Of a stretch of 64,000 nucleotides of DNA, positions 35,070-44,996 are shown in pieces. The DNA lies in the NCBI RefSeq assembly GCF_024298925.1, contig NZ_CP101283.1, forward strand, positions 1,486,001 through 1,550,000. The letters run 5' to 3'. The notes under the pieces are model-generated. The model saw only the letters and a list, made by a program, of their open reading frames with translations, was not told where the DNA came from and ran no database searches. Made by a program: the position numbers and the translations under genes. This DNA is from Phenylobacterium sp. LH3H17. GTDB taxonomy: Bacteria; Pseudomonadota; Alphaproteobacteria; Caulobacterales; Caulobacteraceae. Position 1 is the stretch's first letter. Each line of letters begins with the position of its first letter.

Positions 35070-36110
35070 CTAGGACGCCGCGACTCGGTCTTCCACGAGC
35101 TTCGAGGCGCGCATCTGGCGCGGGCTGCATCCGGTCCAACGCTTGAAGGCGCGGGAGAAGGCAGCCGGGTCGGAAAAGCCGACCAGATAGGCCGTCTCGT
35201 TCACCGAGACCTTCCTTCCGGTCAGATAGTGCAGCGCCAGGCGGTGGCGGAGCTCGTCCAGCACGCCGGCGAAAGTGACGCCCTCGGCCTTCAGCCTGCG
35301 GAACAGGGTCTGGCGGCTGACGGCCATCTGGCGCGCAACGCGGTCCATGCTCGCGTCGCCGGTGTGCAGGATGGGCATCAGGACGCTCTCCACCCGGCCG
35401 CGGGTGGATCTGGAGGCTTCCAGGCTCTGCAGGAGCGCGTCGCCTCGCTCGCTGAGGATGCCGAAGGCGTACCGCGGCAGGTTGGCGACCCGGCGCTGCA
35501 GCAAGGAATCGTGGACCATGATCCCATTCTTGTTGCTCCCGAATACAACAGGGGCGCGGAAGATCCGTTCATACTCGGCGCGATAGCCGGGGTCGGTGTG
35601 CGTGACATGGACCGCCTTGGCGACAGGCATGGCGTCGAACCGGCGCGGCCCGCAGATCAGTTGGGCGAAGGCGGACTCCGTGAGTTCGGGAAAGTCGTTG
35701 GGGTTCCGCCGGGCGTCGACCATCCAGAACCCGTCGCGGTCGGCCACCATGCGGAAGCGGTCGCCGCCGTCCGCGTTGTCGGTTTCGACCACCAGGGGCA
35801 CGTAGCGGTTCAGCTGGGCGAAGGCCTCGGCCATGTTCTCGGAGGCCTGGCCGATCAGGCCCAGGATCGAGACCTTGGCGATGTCGACCATCTCGCCGTA
35901 GTGGAGCGCCAGGGCCGGATCGCCGGTAAGATCCTTGGCCGCCCGCATGAGCGCCACATAGCTCGCGAAGGGCAGGCGGCTGTCCTGATCGTCCAGGTCC
36001 TCGAGACGAATCCCGGCGCGCTCGGCGAGCGCGGCCCGGCGCGCACCCTTCTTAAGGGCGAGCTCCATCAGACCCCGCGCGAAACCGGCCGAGACCGTGG
36101 GTTCAGACAT
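35070..36110 (-). CDS. AraC family transcriptional regulator (OruR-like)
   Basis: 346 residues. The N-terminal half is the arabinose-binding-like domain of the OruR/ArgR subgroup (about residues 20-200). The C-terminal 100 residues carry two helix-turn-helix units, including MAVSRQTLFRRLKAEG and AYLVGFSDPAAFSRAFKRW, closed by GCSPRQMR. It ends four bases from the dehydrogenase stop (convergent) and lies 191 bases from the divergent membrane gene at 36302, a possible target. Confidence 0.9.
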   Translation of the reverse strand: MSEPTVSAGFARGLMELALKKGARRAALAERAGIRLEDLDDQDSRLPFASYVALMRAAKDLTGDPALALHYGEMVDIAKVSILGLIGQASENMAEAFAQLNRYVPLVVETDNADGGDRFRMVADRDGFWMVDARRNPNDFPELTESAFAQLICGPRRFDAMPVAKAVHVTHTDPGYRAEYERIFRAPVVFGSNKNGIMVHDSLLQRRVANLPRYAFGILSERGDALLQSLEASRSTRGRVESVLMPILHTGDASMDRVARQMAVSRQTLFRRLKAEGVTFAGVLDELRHRLALHYLTGRKVSVNETAYLVGFSDPAAFSRAFKRWTGCSPRQMRASKLVEDRVAAS

Positions 36111-36301
36111 GGCCGCCGCCGGCCCTGTTACCTCGGGTCATGCTTTTGATGCGCGCCGCCATGTCCATCACGTCCGTCGTGGACGAGGCTACGCCCAATG
36201 GAATCGAGACCAAGTGACAAACGAGACAGGTTCGCCGTCGCCGACCTCGTCTCGCTTCGCATTCTTTCCGCTGCGCCGCTGGCGCTTCCAGGGTGACCGC
36301 C

Positions 36302-36994
36302 ATGCCTCCGGCCATGATGCTCCATATCGCAGCGGGCGGCGTCGGCCTCGCCTCCGGCTTCGCCGCCCTGGCCTTCCGCAAGGGCGAGCACCTGCACCGG
36401 ATCGCGGGGACGGCCTTCTTCGTCGCCATGCTGTTCATGTCCGGCATCGGGGCGGTCATGGCGGCGTTCCTGCCGAACCGGCCCACCATCCTCGTGGGCG
36501 TGCTCACCTTCTACCTCGTGGCCACGGCATGGATGACGGTCCGGCGCGAGGAGGGCCGCGTCGGCCGTTTCGAGGTCGCCGCCCTGACCGTCGTCGCGGT
36601 CGTGGCGGCGCTGGACTTCGTCGCCGGCTGGGTGGCGCTTCGAAGCCCCAGAGGGGCCATGGACCAGATACCGTATCAGATGATCTTCGTCTTCGCCGGC
36701 GTCGCGACCCTGGCCGCGATCACGGACCTCCGGGTGATCCGGCGAGGTGGCGTTTCCGGCCCTCCGCGCATCGCGCGGCATCTCTGGCGGATGTGCGTGG
36801 CCCTGCTGATCGCCACCACTTCGTTCTTCTTCGGCCAGCAGAAGGTTCTGCCGGAGGCGCTGCACGGCTCGCCGGTTCTGTTCATCCCGACCCTGACGGT
36901 GCTCGTGCTGATGGTGTTCTGGCTGTTCCGCGTGAGGTTCAGCAAGGCGTTCGCGCCCACCGCGCGGCCTCAGACCCTGGAGGCGGCCGGCTAG
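36302..36994 (+). CDS. DUF2306-like membrane protein
   Basis: A 230-residue protein with about seven hydrophobic helices. The opening HIAAGGVGLASGFAALAFRKG and the first-loop LHRIAGTAF pattern are typical of DUF2306 membrane proteins. Function is unknown. ATG 36302 follows AGGG by eight bases; GTG 36293 is an alternative. It overlaps the convergent epimerase by four bases and is divergent from the AraC regulator. Confidence 0.65.
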   Translation: MPPAMMLHIAAGGVGLASGFAALAFRKGEHLHRIAGTAFFVAMLFMSGIGAVMAAFLPNRPTILVGVLTFYLVATAWMTVRREEGRVGRFEVAALTVVAVVAALDFVAGWVALRSPRGAMDQIPYQMIFVFAGVATLAAITDLRVIRRGGVSGPPRIARHLWRMCVALLIATTSFFFGQQKVLPEALHGSPVLFIPTLTVLVLMVFWLFRVRFSKAFAPTARPQTLEAAG

Positions 36995-38013
36995 TTCGCG
37001 CCCACCCGGTAGTAGTCGCGATACCAGTCCACGAAGTTGGAGACCCCGACTTCGATGGGGGTCTTGGGCGCATAGTCGAGAACCGCCCTGGTCTCAGTGA
37101 CGTCGGCCTCGGTGCGGGCCACGTCGCCGGGCTGCATGGGCAGGAAGTCGATCTGCGCCTTGCGGCCGAGCTTCTCCTCCAGGACCTCGATATAGCGCAT
37201 CAGTTCCACGCGAGTGCTATTCCCGAGGTTGAGGATCCGCCAGGGGGCGACGCCGCTGGTGGCGGGATCCGGGCTCTGCGGGTCCCAGTGGGGATCGGGG
37301 GCCGGCGGGCGGTCCAGGGCGGCGACGACGCCCGAGACGATGTCGTCGATATAGGTGAAGTCGCGCTGCATCTGGCCTTGGCCGAACACCTCTATGGGGC
37401 GGTTGGCCAGGATCGCCTCGGTGAACTTGAACAGCGCCATGTCGGGCCGGCCCCAGGGACCGTAGACGGTGAAGAACCGGAAGCCCGTGGCGGGGACGCC
37501 GAACAGGTGGGCGTAGGAGTGGGCCATGGACTCGTTGGCGAGCTTGGTGGCCGCGTAGAGGGTGATCGGGTGGTGCACCGGATCGTGCACCGAGAACGGT
37601 AGCTTGCCATTGGCGCCGTAGACCGAGCTGGTGGAGGCGAAGACCAGGTGGCGGGGCTGCACGGCGCGGCAGCCCTCCAGGATGTTCCCGAAGCCCACCA
37701 GGTTTGAGTCCACATAGGCCTGGGGCTTTTCCAGACTGTAGCGGACGCCGGCCTGGGCGGCGAGGTTGATGACGCCCTCCGGCCGGGTCTCGGCGAACAG
37801 GGCGGCGACGGCCTCGCGGTCCACCAGATCGACGGCGGCGTGGCGATAGCCCTCGCGCGCCTCCAGGCGGGCCAGCCGCGCCTGCTTCAGGACCGGATCG
37901 TAATAGGTGTTGAGGTTGTCCATTCCGACCACGGTATCGCCGCGATCGAGCAGCCGGTGGGCGACGTGGGAGCCGATGAAGCCGGCCGTGCCGGTGACCA
38001 GGATAAGCGCCAT
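36991..38013 (-). CDS. UDP-glucuronate 4-epimerase-like protein
   Basis: 340 residues with an extended SDR fold: VTGTAGFIGSHVAHRLL (NAD loop), NLNTYYDPVLKQARL, FASTSSVYGANGKLPFS, YAATK catalytic pair and FFTVYGPWGRPDMALF. The NLNTYYD and WGRPDMA blocks are characteristic of the CapI/LpsL group, which converts UDP-glucuronate to UDP-galacturonate. A UDP-uronic acid supply fits the PssD-PssE-like transferase. It precedes the CapD-type gene on the same strand in the opposite order (31 bases). Confidence 0.9.
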   Translation of the reverse strand: MALILVTGTAGFIGSHVAHRLLDRGDTVVGMDNLNTYYDPVLKQARLARLEAREGYRHAAVDLVDREAVAALFAETRPEGVINLAAQAGVRYSLEKPQAYVDSNLVGFGNILEGCRAVQPRHLVFASTSSVYGANGKLPFSVHDPVHHPITLYAATKLANESMAHSYAHLFGVPATGFRFFTVYGPWGRPDMALFKFTEAILANRPIEVFGQGQMQRDFTYIDDIVSGVVAALDRPPAPDPHWDPQSPDPATSGVAPWRILNLGNSTRVELMRYIEVLEEKLGRKAQIDFLPMQPGDVARTEADVTETRAVLDYAPKTPIEVGVSNFVDWYRDYYRVGAN

Positions 38014-38044
38014 GCAGCCCGCTTAGACCGTCTTGGCGCGGGCG

Positions 38045-39985
38045 TCACGCGTTGGCGACGACCCGCAGGGTGGGGGCGGCGCCGGCCTTCTCGCCACGGA
38101 TCTGGCCGACCAGGTCGAACAGGGCGCGACGGACGTCCTCGACATCGCCCATCTCGGCCAGGCTCTCGATCTCCACGAGGTGGCTGCTGGTGATCCGCAG
38201 GGCCGAGGAGGAGACCACCTCCATCACCTTGGGCGCGCAGGGCAGGGAGCGTTCGGTCTCGTCCAGCAGGGCCTCGGTGAGCTTCTCGCCCGGGCGCAGG
38301 CCGGTGATCTCGATCTCGATGTCCTTGCCGGGAATGCGGCCGGAGAGCGCGATCATCTGGCGGGCAAGGTCCATGATCCGGACCGGCTCGCCCATTTCCA
38401 GCAGGAACAGGCGGGCGTGGGCGCTCTCTTCGTCCTCGGCGCAGGTCGCCGTGGCGTGGAGGACGAGTTGGGCGGCCTCCGGAATGGTCATGAAGAAGCG
38501 TTCGATCTCCTCGTGGGTGACCGTCACTGGCCCGCCGCGATCGATCTGCGACTTGAAGATGGGCACAACAGACCCCGCCGAGCCCAGGACGTTGCCGAAC
38601 CGCACGGCGGAGAACCGCGTGCCCTGGCCGGCCTGCTGAGCCTGGATCACCGCCTCGGCGAGGCGCTTAGTGGCGCCCATGACATTGGACGGATCGACGG
38701 CCTTGTCGGTGGAGATCAGCACCATCTGGGCCGCGCCGCAGGACTTGGCCGCCTCGGCCACGTTCCAGGTGCCGACCACGTTGGTGAGCACGCCTTCGCA
38801 GGGGTGGCGCTCGACCATGGAGACGTGCTTGAGCGCCGCGGCATGGAAGACCAGGTGCGGCTTTTCCTTCTTGAAGGCCTGCTCCAGGCGGCGCGCATTG
38901 CGCACGTCGCAGAGCACGGCGCTGTGCGACAGGGCCGGCCAGGTCTCGGTCATCTCGCGATCGATCTCGAACAGCGAGGTTTCCGAGAAGTCCATCATGG
39001 TGACATGGGCGGCCTGGAAGGCGGCCACCTGGCGGCACAGTTCGGCGCCGATGGAGCCGCCGGCGCCGGTGATCAGCACGCGGCGACCTTGGATCAGGGC
39101 TCCGACCGCGGCGCGGTCCAGCTCGATGGGGTCGCGGGCCAGCAGCTCCTCGACGCTGATCTCGCGCATGGGCAACAGGGCCATGCCGTCCTGGTGGGCG
39201 AGCTCGACGATGGACGGCAGGCGCAGCAGGCGGATGCCGTCGTTCTTGAGCTGTCCCAGCTGGTCCGCGGTCAGGCCGCGAAGGCGGCCGGGCTCGTCCA
39301 GGAACAGGATGGCGCGCGGATAGCGGTTCCAGCGGCGCAGGTCGGTCATGGCCGCATCGAGATTGTCCAGACTCTCGATGACGCAGACGCCGCGGACCTG
39401 CTGGCCAACGTCGCGGGCGTCGGGGCCGACGATGCCGACCGGGGTCCAGGCGTGGTCGTGGCGGCGGGCCACATCACGCAGATAGCTGTCGGCCAGGGAC
39501 GGCGGGCCGATCAGCAGCAAGGACGGGGCCTGGGGCGCGCGGTCCTTGACGGTCTTTAGCGGGGCGAAGGAGTCCAGGGCGTGTTCGTGCAGGGCGCGGC
39601 GAACGATTCGCGCGCCCATGCAGCCGACCATCTGGAAGATCACCGCCATGGCCAGGGCCGAGCGGGGGAGGCCGTCGGCGCGGTCCATCACGAATACGGT
39701 GAGCAGGAAGACGCCGGCCGTCAGGAAGGCCGTGCGGGTGAGCACCAGGGCGTCGGGAATCGACACATAGCGCCACGGCGACAGCTCACGCCGGAAGATG
39801 GTCGAGAACACCGCGGCCAGCGCCGCATAGATGCCGACCAGCTGAAGAACTTTCAGCGTGGGAAGGCCAGCAACGCCCAGTTCGAGAATTCGCGCGGAGG
39901 AGAGGATGTAGGCCAGGAAGAAAGCGCCGGCAGCGATAAGTGTGTCCGCGACAATGGTCTGGGCCCGATTGGCCATCTGCTCCAT
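38045..39985 (-). CDS. CapD/WbpM-type nucleotide-sugar dehydratase (membrane)
   Basis: About 646 residues: four N-terminal membrane helices, a CoA-binding-like domain, then the catalytic SDR domain. RRVLITGAGGSIGAELCRQVA is the NADP loop; HAAALKHVSMVERHPCEG, ISTDKAVDPSNVMGATKRLAE and RFGNVLGSAGSVVP are hallmarks of UDP-GlcNAc 4,6-dehydratases (WbpM, PglF, CapD). They make UDP-4-keto-6-deoxy sugars such as QuiNAc precursors. ATG 39985, eight bases after GGAG, is preferred over the frame start at 40072. The UDP-glucuronate epimerase gene follows in the same operon. Confidence 0.9.
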   Translation of the reverse strand: MEQMANRAQTIVADTLIAAGAFFLAYILSSARILELGVAGLPTLKVLQLVGIYAALAAVFSTIFRRELSPWRYVSIPDALVLTRTAFLTAGVFLLTVFVMDRADGLPRSALAMAVIFQMVGCMGARIVRRALHEHALDSFAPLKTVKDRAPQAPSLLLIGPPSLADSYLRDVARRHDHAWTPVGIVGPDARDVGQQVRGVCVIESLDNLDAAMTDLRRWNRYPRAILFLDEPGRLRGLTADQLGQLKNDGIRLLRLPSIVELAHQDGMALLPMREISVEELLARDPIELDRAAVGALIQGRRVLITGAGGSIGAELCRQVAAFQAAHVTMMDFSETSLFEIDREMTETWPALSHSAVLCDVRNARRLEQAFKKEKPHLVFHAAALKHVSMVERHPCEGVLTNVVGTWNVAEAAKSCGAAQMVLISTDKAVDPSNVMGATKRLAEAVIQAQQAGQGTRFSAVRFGNVLGSAGSVVPIFKSQIDRGGPVTVTHEEIERFFMTIPEAAQLVLHATATCAEDEESAHARLFLLEMGEPVRIMDLARQMIALSGRIPGKDIEIEITGLRPGEKLTEALLDETERSLPCAPKVMEVVSSSALRITSSHLVEIESLAEMGDVEDVRRALFDLVGQIRGEKAGAAPTLRVVANA

Positions 39986-40134
39986 GAGTCGCGCTCCGCT
40001 CGCCTTAACCGCAACATAGACGCGCGAACGCGACCGTCCAATGAAACTCGGGGACTGAGGTTTAGCTCCCACAGTGGGAGCATTTTTCGCGCACCAGGGG
40101 AACCATTCTTCGCCTGGTGCGTGCGCACCGAGAC

Positions 40135-40162
40135 AAAAAAGCCGCCCCGGCGCCGGGGCGGC
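40135..40162 (-). terminator. Intrinsic terminator of the TorF porin gene
   Basis: GCCGCCCCGGC pairs perfectly with GCCGGGGCGGC (40141-40162). Read on the minus strand it is followed by six Ts (40135-40140). It lies about 115 bases after the porin stop and before the CapD-type gene. Confidence 0.9.
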
Positions 40163-40278
40163 TTCTCATAGGCCTAAATAACTGAAAAGCCCACGACATC
40201 TTCGAATCGAGCATGTCGGAGCACTCCGGGGCCGGAGCGTCGTGGCCGCCGGCGGCGACCACGACCCACGGTCATGCC

Positions 40279-40977
40279 CTAGAACACGGCCTTGACGCCG
40301 AGAACGACCCGGCTGTCGTAGATGTCGCCGAAGCCGTGCTCGTCGGTGTCGTGGTAGCGCAGGTCGAAGCCGACCGTGTCGTTCAGAGCGAAGCCGGCGC
40401 CCAGGTTCCAGGTCGTGTAGTCAAAGGGACCTTCGACGTTCTGATGACCCACGGCGCCGGAGATGGTGACCTTCTCGGCCACCGGGAACGAGCCGTTCAC
40501 TTCATAATAGGTCGCCTCGCCGGTGCCGCCGAAGAAGTCGTCCGAATAGTAGAAGGCCGCGCCGATGGTGGCCGGGCCGACGGCGCCGGAGCCGGCGAGC
40601 TTGTACTCGACGTAGTCCTCGTTCGAACCGTCGGGCTGGTTCATGTAGCCGTAATAGACGACGCCGACGTCCAGGGTGACCGGGCCGACCACCGGCTTCA
40701 CGCCGGAATAGAGGTCGAATTCACCGTCGGTGCCGTTGCCGAAGTCGACATTCGTGACCCAGGCGCCGGCGTAGCCGATGCCCCAGAGGGTGGTGTCGAC
40801 GCCCGCGAAGATGGAATAGTTCTCGTCGGTCTGGCTAACGCCGCGGAACACATAGTCGGTGTTCGCGCCGACGTTGAACGAGAAGTCGAACGGGCTCGCG
40901 TCGTCTTGCGCGAGGGCCGCGCCGCCCATGGCGACGGAGGCCACGGCGGCGAGAAGCGTGGTCTTGAAGAGTTTCAT
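40279..40977 (-). CDS. TorF family putative porin
   Basis: A 232-residue outer-membrane protein with a signal peptide (residues 1-22, ending ALAQ). FNVGANTDYVFRGVSQTDENY is the family-diagnostic first strand of TIGR02001 (TorF/Gcw_chp) proteins, and the last strand ends VLGVKAVF with a terminal Phe. Substrates of these porin-like proteins are not well known. ATG 40977 follows AGGGG by ten bases. It has its own terminator and a long AT-rich leader and is probably a single-gene unit. Confidence 0.85.
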   Translation of the reverse strand: MKLFKTTLLAAVASVAMGGAALAQDDASPFDFSFNVGANTDYVFRGVSQTDENYSIFAGVDTTLWGIGYAGAWVTNVDFGNGTDGEFDLYSGVKPVVGPVTLDVGVVYYGYMNQPDGSNEDYVEYKLAGSGAVGPATIGAAFYYSDDFFGGTGEATYYEVNGSFPVAEKVTISGAVGHQNVEGPFDYTTWNLGAGFALNDTVGFDLRYHDTDEHGFGDIYDSRVVLGVKAVF

Positions 40978-41184
40978 TTCGTTTATCCCCTTATTTTTCG
41001 ATCGAGCTCCGCTCAATCGTCGAGGGAGATCGCCATGCGAGCGAGTTCCAGATCAACGCGAGGGGAGCCGATGAATGGCTCTACCTATGCCGTGTTCGAT
41101 TTTTGAGCGTTAATGGAGCGTGGCGCCGCGCTTTTAGGCGAAATAGTGTGACCTGCCCGACACAGGTCGCTCACGCATCACCGT

Positions 41185-41988
41185 TTAGCGCATGGAGAGC
41201 GGCGAGTAGTTCAGGTGAGTCCCGGCATCGACCAGCAGGGTCTCTCCGGTGACGTGGCGCGAGGCGGTCGAGGCCAGGAACACCGCGGCGGCGGCGACGT
41301 CCTCGGCCGTGGAGGCGGCCTTCAGCGGCGTGTTGGCCGCGGCGCCGGCGCGCACCTTGGCGGCCTGCTCGGCCCCGACGCCCTTGCCGAACCACGGGGT
41401 GTCGATGAACCCCGGGCAGATGGCGTTGACCCGGATCTTCGGCGCCAGGGCGCGGGCCAGAGACAGGGTCATGGTGTTCATGGCGCCCTTGGACGCGGCG
41501 TAGGGCACCGACGACCCGATCCCGGCGACGCCGGCGATGGACGAGGTGTTGACCACCGCGCCTGGCTGCGGCCCGGCCTCCAGCAGGCTTCGGCATGCGC
41601 GCACCATCTGGAAGGCGCCCACCACATTGACCCCGTAGAGGCGCAGGAAGTCGTCGGCCGAGACCGCCTCGAGATCGGCGTGGTTGGGGGCGAACTTCGT
41701 CACCCCGGCATTGTTGAACAGCGCATCGATCCGGCCGAAGGGTTCGGCGGCCGCGGCGATCCTGCGGCAGTCGGCGTCAAGCGCCACATCGCCCTGGACC
41801 AGCACCGCCTTGGCGCCCTGCGCCTCCACCAGCCGGGCGGTCTCCTGCGCCTCCTCGAGGCTGCTTGCGTAGTTGATGACCACGGCCGCGGCGCCGCGGC
41901 CGGCGGTCTCCACGGCGATGGCCCGGCCGAGCCCGGTGGAGGCTCCGGTCACCACCACGACGAAGTTCTCGAAATCCTGGCCGGCCAT
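41185..41988 (-). CDS. SDR family oxidoreductase
   Basis: 267 residues with the classical SDR fold: [15 protein letters not shown] (cofactor loop), [20 protein letters not shown] with catalytic Ser, PYAASKGA with Tyr/Lys, and a C-terminal [12 protein letters not shown] segment like FabG-type reductases. Substrate unknown. ATG 41988 follows GGAGAAG by five bases. It is divergent from queF (95 bases). Confidence 0.9.
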   Translation of the reverse strand: MAGQDFENFVVVVTGASTGLGRAIAVETAGRGAAAVVINYASSLEEAQETARLVEAQGAKAVLVQGDVALDADCRRIAAAAEPFGRIDALFNNAGVTKFAPNHADLEAVSADDFLRLYGVNVVGAFQMVRACRSLLEAGPQPGAVVNTSSIAGVAGIGSSVPYAASKGAMNTMTLSLARALAPKIRVNAICPGFIDTPWFGKGVGAEQAAKVRAGAAANTPLKAASTAEDVAAAAVFLASTASRHVTGETLLVDAGTHLNYSPLSMR

Positions 41989-42083
41989 CGCGGCTTCTCC
42001 AACTTGAGCTATCGGTATCTGTCTTGATCCCACTGTCGGCCGCCTTGGTTGCCGGGCGCAAGCCCAAGGGCTACATCGCCGCC

Positions 42084-42539
42084 ATGGACGAGACGCACCT
42101 GACCCAACTGGGCCGCGAGGTTCGTGGTTTCGACAGTCCCGAAGCCGCGGTGCTGGAGCGCGTGCCCAACCCCCAGGCCGATGTGCTGTACCTGGCGCGG
42201 TTCACCGCGCCGGAGTTCACCTCGCTGTGTCCAGTGACCGGGCAGCCCGACTTCGCCCACCTGGTGATCGACTACGCGCCCGGCGACTGGCTGATCGAAT
42301 CGAAGTCGCTGAAGCTCTATCTGGGCGCCTTCCGTGATCACGGGGCGTTTCACGAGGACTGCACCGTGGCGATCGGACGGCGGATCGTGGAGGTGGCGGC
42401 GCCGCGGTGGCTGCGGATCGGCGGCTACTGGTTCCCGCGCGGCGGCATCCCCATCGATGTCTTCTGGCAGACCGGACCGGCGCCGGACGGGTTGTGGATC
42501 CCCGATCAAGGGGTCGCGCCCTATCGTGGACGCGGCTGA
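42084..42539 (+). CDS. queF: NADPH-dependent 7-cyano-7-deazaguanine reductase
   Basis: Reduces preQ0 to preQ1 in queuosine tRNA-base synthesis. It is a 151-residue type-I (single domain) QueF. The thioimide-forming cysteine is Cys49 in [12 protein letters not shown], and the diagnostic [16 protein letters not shown] motif is intact. ATG 42084 gives the usual length; the frame extends to 42024 without a good start. No preQ1 riboswitch is seen upstream. Confidence 0.95.
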   Translation: MDETHLTQLGREVRGFDSPEAAVLERVPNPQADVLYLARFTAPEFTSLCPVTGQPDFAHLVIDYAPGDWLIESKSLKLYLGAFRDHGAFHEDCTVAIGRRIVEVAAPRWLRIGGYWFPRGGIPIDVFWQTGPAPDGLWIPDQGVAPYRGRG

Positions 42540-42828
42540 GTCAGAATTCGACGTTTGGAAGAGTTAATGTTTTGAGATCGAACGGTTAGTTCGACCCCGA
42601 AATTCGCGTGTTCGGAAGTATTCGTATTTCTCAATACAACCTTCGATCACTTTCCACCTAGGCGGGCCGTTCGCGAAGGCGGCGAGCTTGGCTGTGGCGG
42701 AGTCGGCGTCGACTAGCCGACAGGGGTGCGGTGTGCTATTAGGACATCGCCCATCTCTCCTCGGGCGTGTCACACTTCAGGCCGGGCGGCGCGCCATCGC
42801 CGTCCGGCCGTCGTGTATCTGGGCGCGA

Positions 42829-43440
42829 TCAGGGCCGCCAGACGGTGGTCAGGGCCGCAGGATCGGGGCGCTCGCGCTCCAGCGGCGGCTCCTTGGGCGT
42901 GCCCAGCAGGATGAAGCCGGCCACCCGCTCGCCCTCCGCAAGGCCAAGCAGAGCCTTGGCTTGGGGGTCATAGGCATACCAGTCGGTGATCCAGTTGGCC
43001 CCGTAGCCCAGCGCCTGGGCGGCATAGAGCAAGGTGGTGCAGGCCGCACCGGCTGAGAGCTCCTGCTCCCACATCGGAATCTCGTGTTCGACGGCTCGTG
43101 AGACCACCGCGATTCCTGACGGCGGGAGCTTGAGCTTGGCCAGCTTGGCCGCGGCGCGCGGGTCGTCGCGGGCCTCGGCCAAGGCTTCCAGCTTGGCCGC
43201 AAAGGCCGCCTTGCCGTCTGAATCGAGGATAATGAACCGCCAGGGCGACAACTTCCCGTGATCGGGCACCCGGCAGGCCAAACCGATCAGGGCGGCGATC
43301 TCATCGGGACCCGGGCCGGGCTCGGCCAGAGTCACGGCCGAGGACGATCTGCGGCGCGCCAGGAAGTCCAGAACCTGCGGATGGGGAGGCTGTTCAACGG
43401 GCGTCCCGAAGAGGGGCGTGGGGGGCAGAGCGACGGTCAC
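42829..43440 (-). CDS. Nitroreductase family protein
   Basis: 203 residues with the FMN-binding nitroreductase fold: FLARRRSSSAV (phosphate-binding arginines), RVPDHGKLSPWRFIIL, and a C-terminal GFILLGTPKEPP block close to the YdjA-type subgroup. It likely reduces nitro or quinone compounds with NAD(P)H. GTG 43440, eight bases after GAGG, is the start. It is divergent from the Nudix gene (83 bases). Confidence 0.9.
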   Translation of the reverse strand: MTVALPPTPLFGTPVEQPPHPQVLDFLARRRSSSAVTLAEPGPGPDEIAALIGLACRVPDHGKLSPWRFIILDSDGKAAFAAKLEALAEARDDPRAAAKLAKLKLPPSGIAVVSRAVEHEIPMWEQELSAGAACTTLLYAAQALGYGANWITDWYAYDPQAKALLGLAEGERVAGFILLGTPKEPPLERERPDPAALTTVWRP

Positions 43441-43523
43441 GTCCGGGCGCCTCGTTAGCAAAACCGAGATGGGATATCCCTTATTGGGCTTTGGGCGCTC
43501 GTCCCGCAAGGCTAGTTGAGAAT

Positions 43524-44138
43524 ATGTCGCAAAAACCCGACTGGCTGGTCGCCCACGGAACGCCCTGGAAGAAGGGCGAGCCCAAGCGGGTCTACGACAA
43601 TCCCTGGATCAGCGTCACCGAGCAGACGGCGATCGCGCCCACCGGCCGGCCGGCGCTGTATGGGCTGGTCGCGTTCAAGAACCGCGCCTTGGCCATCCTG
43701 CCGGTGCACGAGGATGGGACGGTGACCCTGGTCGGCCAGAACCGGTTCCCATTCGCCGACTACAGCTGGGAGATCCCGGAAGGGGGCGGGCCGCTCGATG
43801 AGGCGCCGCTGGAAGGCGCCAAGCGCGAGCTGCTGGAGGAGACGGGTCTGGCCGCCGCCCATTGGACCGAAGTGCTTCGGATGCAGCTTTCCAACTCGGT
43901 CACAGACGAACTGGCCATCGGCTACCTGGCCACCGGCCTGACCCAGCTGGCGGCCGAGCCGCAGGGCGACGCCACCGAGGATATCGCCCGCACCCGCGCG
44001 CCGTTCCGCGAAGTCCTCGACGCCGCAACCGCCGGACACATTCAGGACGCCTTGACGGTGGCGATGCTGCTTCGGGGTTACCATATGGCCCGGGAAGGGC
44101 TTTTGCCGGACGCGCTCGCGCGCGCCATGATAGGATAG
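43524..44138 (+). CDS. Nudix hydrolase, ADP-ribose pyrophosphatase-like
   Basis: 204 residues. The Nudix box runs from GGGPLDEAPLEGAKRELLEETGL, with the REXXEE glutamates that bind metal, and is preceded by the strand SWEIPEGG usual in ADP-ribose/GDP-mannose hydrolases. It probably cleaves a nucleoside diphosphate sugar such as ADP-ribose. ATG 43524. cysE follows after nine bases. Confidence 0.9.
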   Translation: MSQKPDWLVAHGTPWKKGEPKRVYDNPWISVTEQTAIAPTGRPALYGLVAFKNRALAILPVHEDGTVTLVGQNRFPFADYSWEIPEGGGPLDEAPLEGAKRELLEETGLAAAHWTEVLRMQLSNSVTDELAIGYLATGLTQLAAEPQGDATEDIARTRAPFREVLDAATAGHIQDALTVAMLLRGYHMAREGLLPDALARAMIG

Positions 44139-44147
44139 GAAGCCGCC

Positions 44148-44996
44148 ATGGGACGGGAGGAGCCTTTGAGCCAACGTCTGGAAGTCATCGAGTTCGGTGC
44201 GCCGCCGCCGGTCTGGCCGTCGCTGCGGATGGAGGCCGAGCGGGCCGCCAAGGCCGAGCCGGCGCTCGCCTCGCTGCTGAACGCCGTGGTGCTGAGCCAT
44301 GAGGACCTGGGCGCTGCCCTGTCCTATCAGCTCGCGCGCAAGCTGGGCGACCAGGAGCTGCGAGCCATGAGCCTGCGCGAGTTGGCCGACGCGGCCTACC
44401 GCAACCAGCCGGAACTGGTGGACACGGCCGAGGCCGATCTCCGCGCCGTGTTCGAGCGCGATCCGGCCTGCAAGGGCTACGTCCAGCCGTTCCTCTTCTT
44501 CAAGGGCTTCCAAGCGCTGCAGACCCAGCGCGTGGCCCATTGGCTCTGGCATCAGGGCCGCGAGACCATCGCTCTCTATCTGCAGAGCCGAATGTCGGAG
44601 GTGTTCCAGGTGGACATCCACCCGGCGACCAAGATCGGCTCCGGCGTGTTCATCGACCACGGCACCGGCATCGTCATCGGCGAAACCGCAGTGATCGGCG
44701 ACGATGTTTCGCTGCTGCAGGGCGTGACCCTGGGCGGCACCGGCGCCGAGCAGGGCGACCGCCATCCCAAGATCGGCAAGGGCGTCCTGCTGGGCGCCGG
44801 CGCAAAGGTGCTGGGCAATATCGTCATCGGCGACTACGCCAAGATCGCCTCGGGGTCTGTGGTTCTAAAGCCCGTGCCGCCCGGCTGCACGGCCGCCGGC
44901 GTGCCCGCGCGCCTGGTCAACTGCCCGACCTGCGAGGAGCCGGCGCGCAGCATGGACCATACCCTCGCCGAGGCGGTCTACGACTACGTGATCTGA
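44148..44996 (+). CDS. cysE: Serine O-acetyltransferase
   Basis: Acetylates serine with acetyl-CoA, the first step of cysteine synthesis. 282 residues: a helical N-terminal domain followed by the left-handed beta-helix of hexapeptide repeats (IHPATKIGSGVFIDHGTGIVIG, VSLLQGVTLGG). The catalytic His lies in FIDHGTG, and the C-terminal tail is YDYVI with the terminal Ile that docks in CysK. It follows the Nudix gene and overlaps the convergent MFS gene by 13 bases. Confidence 0.95.
   Translation: MGREEPLSQRLEVIEFGAPPPVWPSLRMEAERAAKAEPALASLLNAVVLSHEDLGAALSYQLARKLGDQELRAMSLRELADAAYRNQPELVDTAEADLRAVFERDPACKGYVQPFLFFKGFQALQTQRVAHWLWHQGRETIALYLQSRMSEVFQVDIHPATKIGSGVFIDHGTGIVIGETAVIGDDVSLLQGVTLGGTGAEQGDRHPKIGKGVLLGAGAKVLGNIVIGDYAKIASGSVVLKPVPPGCTAAGVPARLVNCPTCEEPARSMDHTLAEAVYDYVI

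Noticed and set aside
41125..41175. GACCTG...CAGGTC hairpin after the SDR gene as a terminator
   Set aside because: Six-pair stem with seven-base loop and no T run on either strand; too weak to call.
42540..42828. Possible tRNA or small RNA around GGTTAGTTCGACCCC
   Set aside because: The T-loop-like string is not matched by acceptor or anticodon stems; the 289-base stretch shows only AT-rich spacer.
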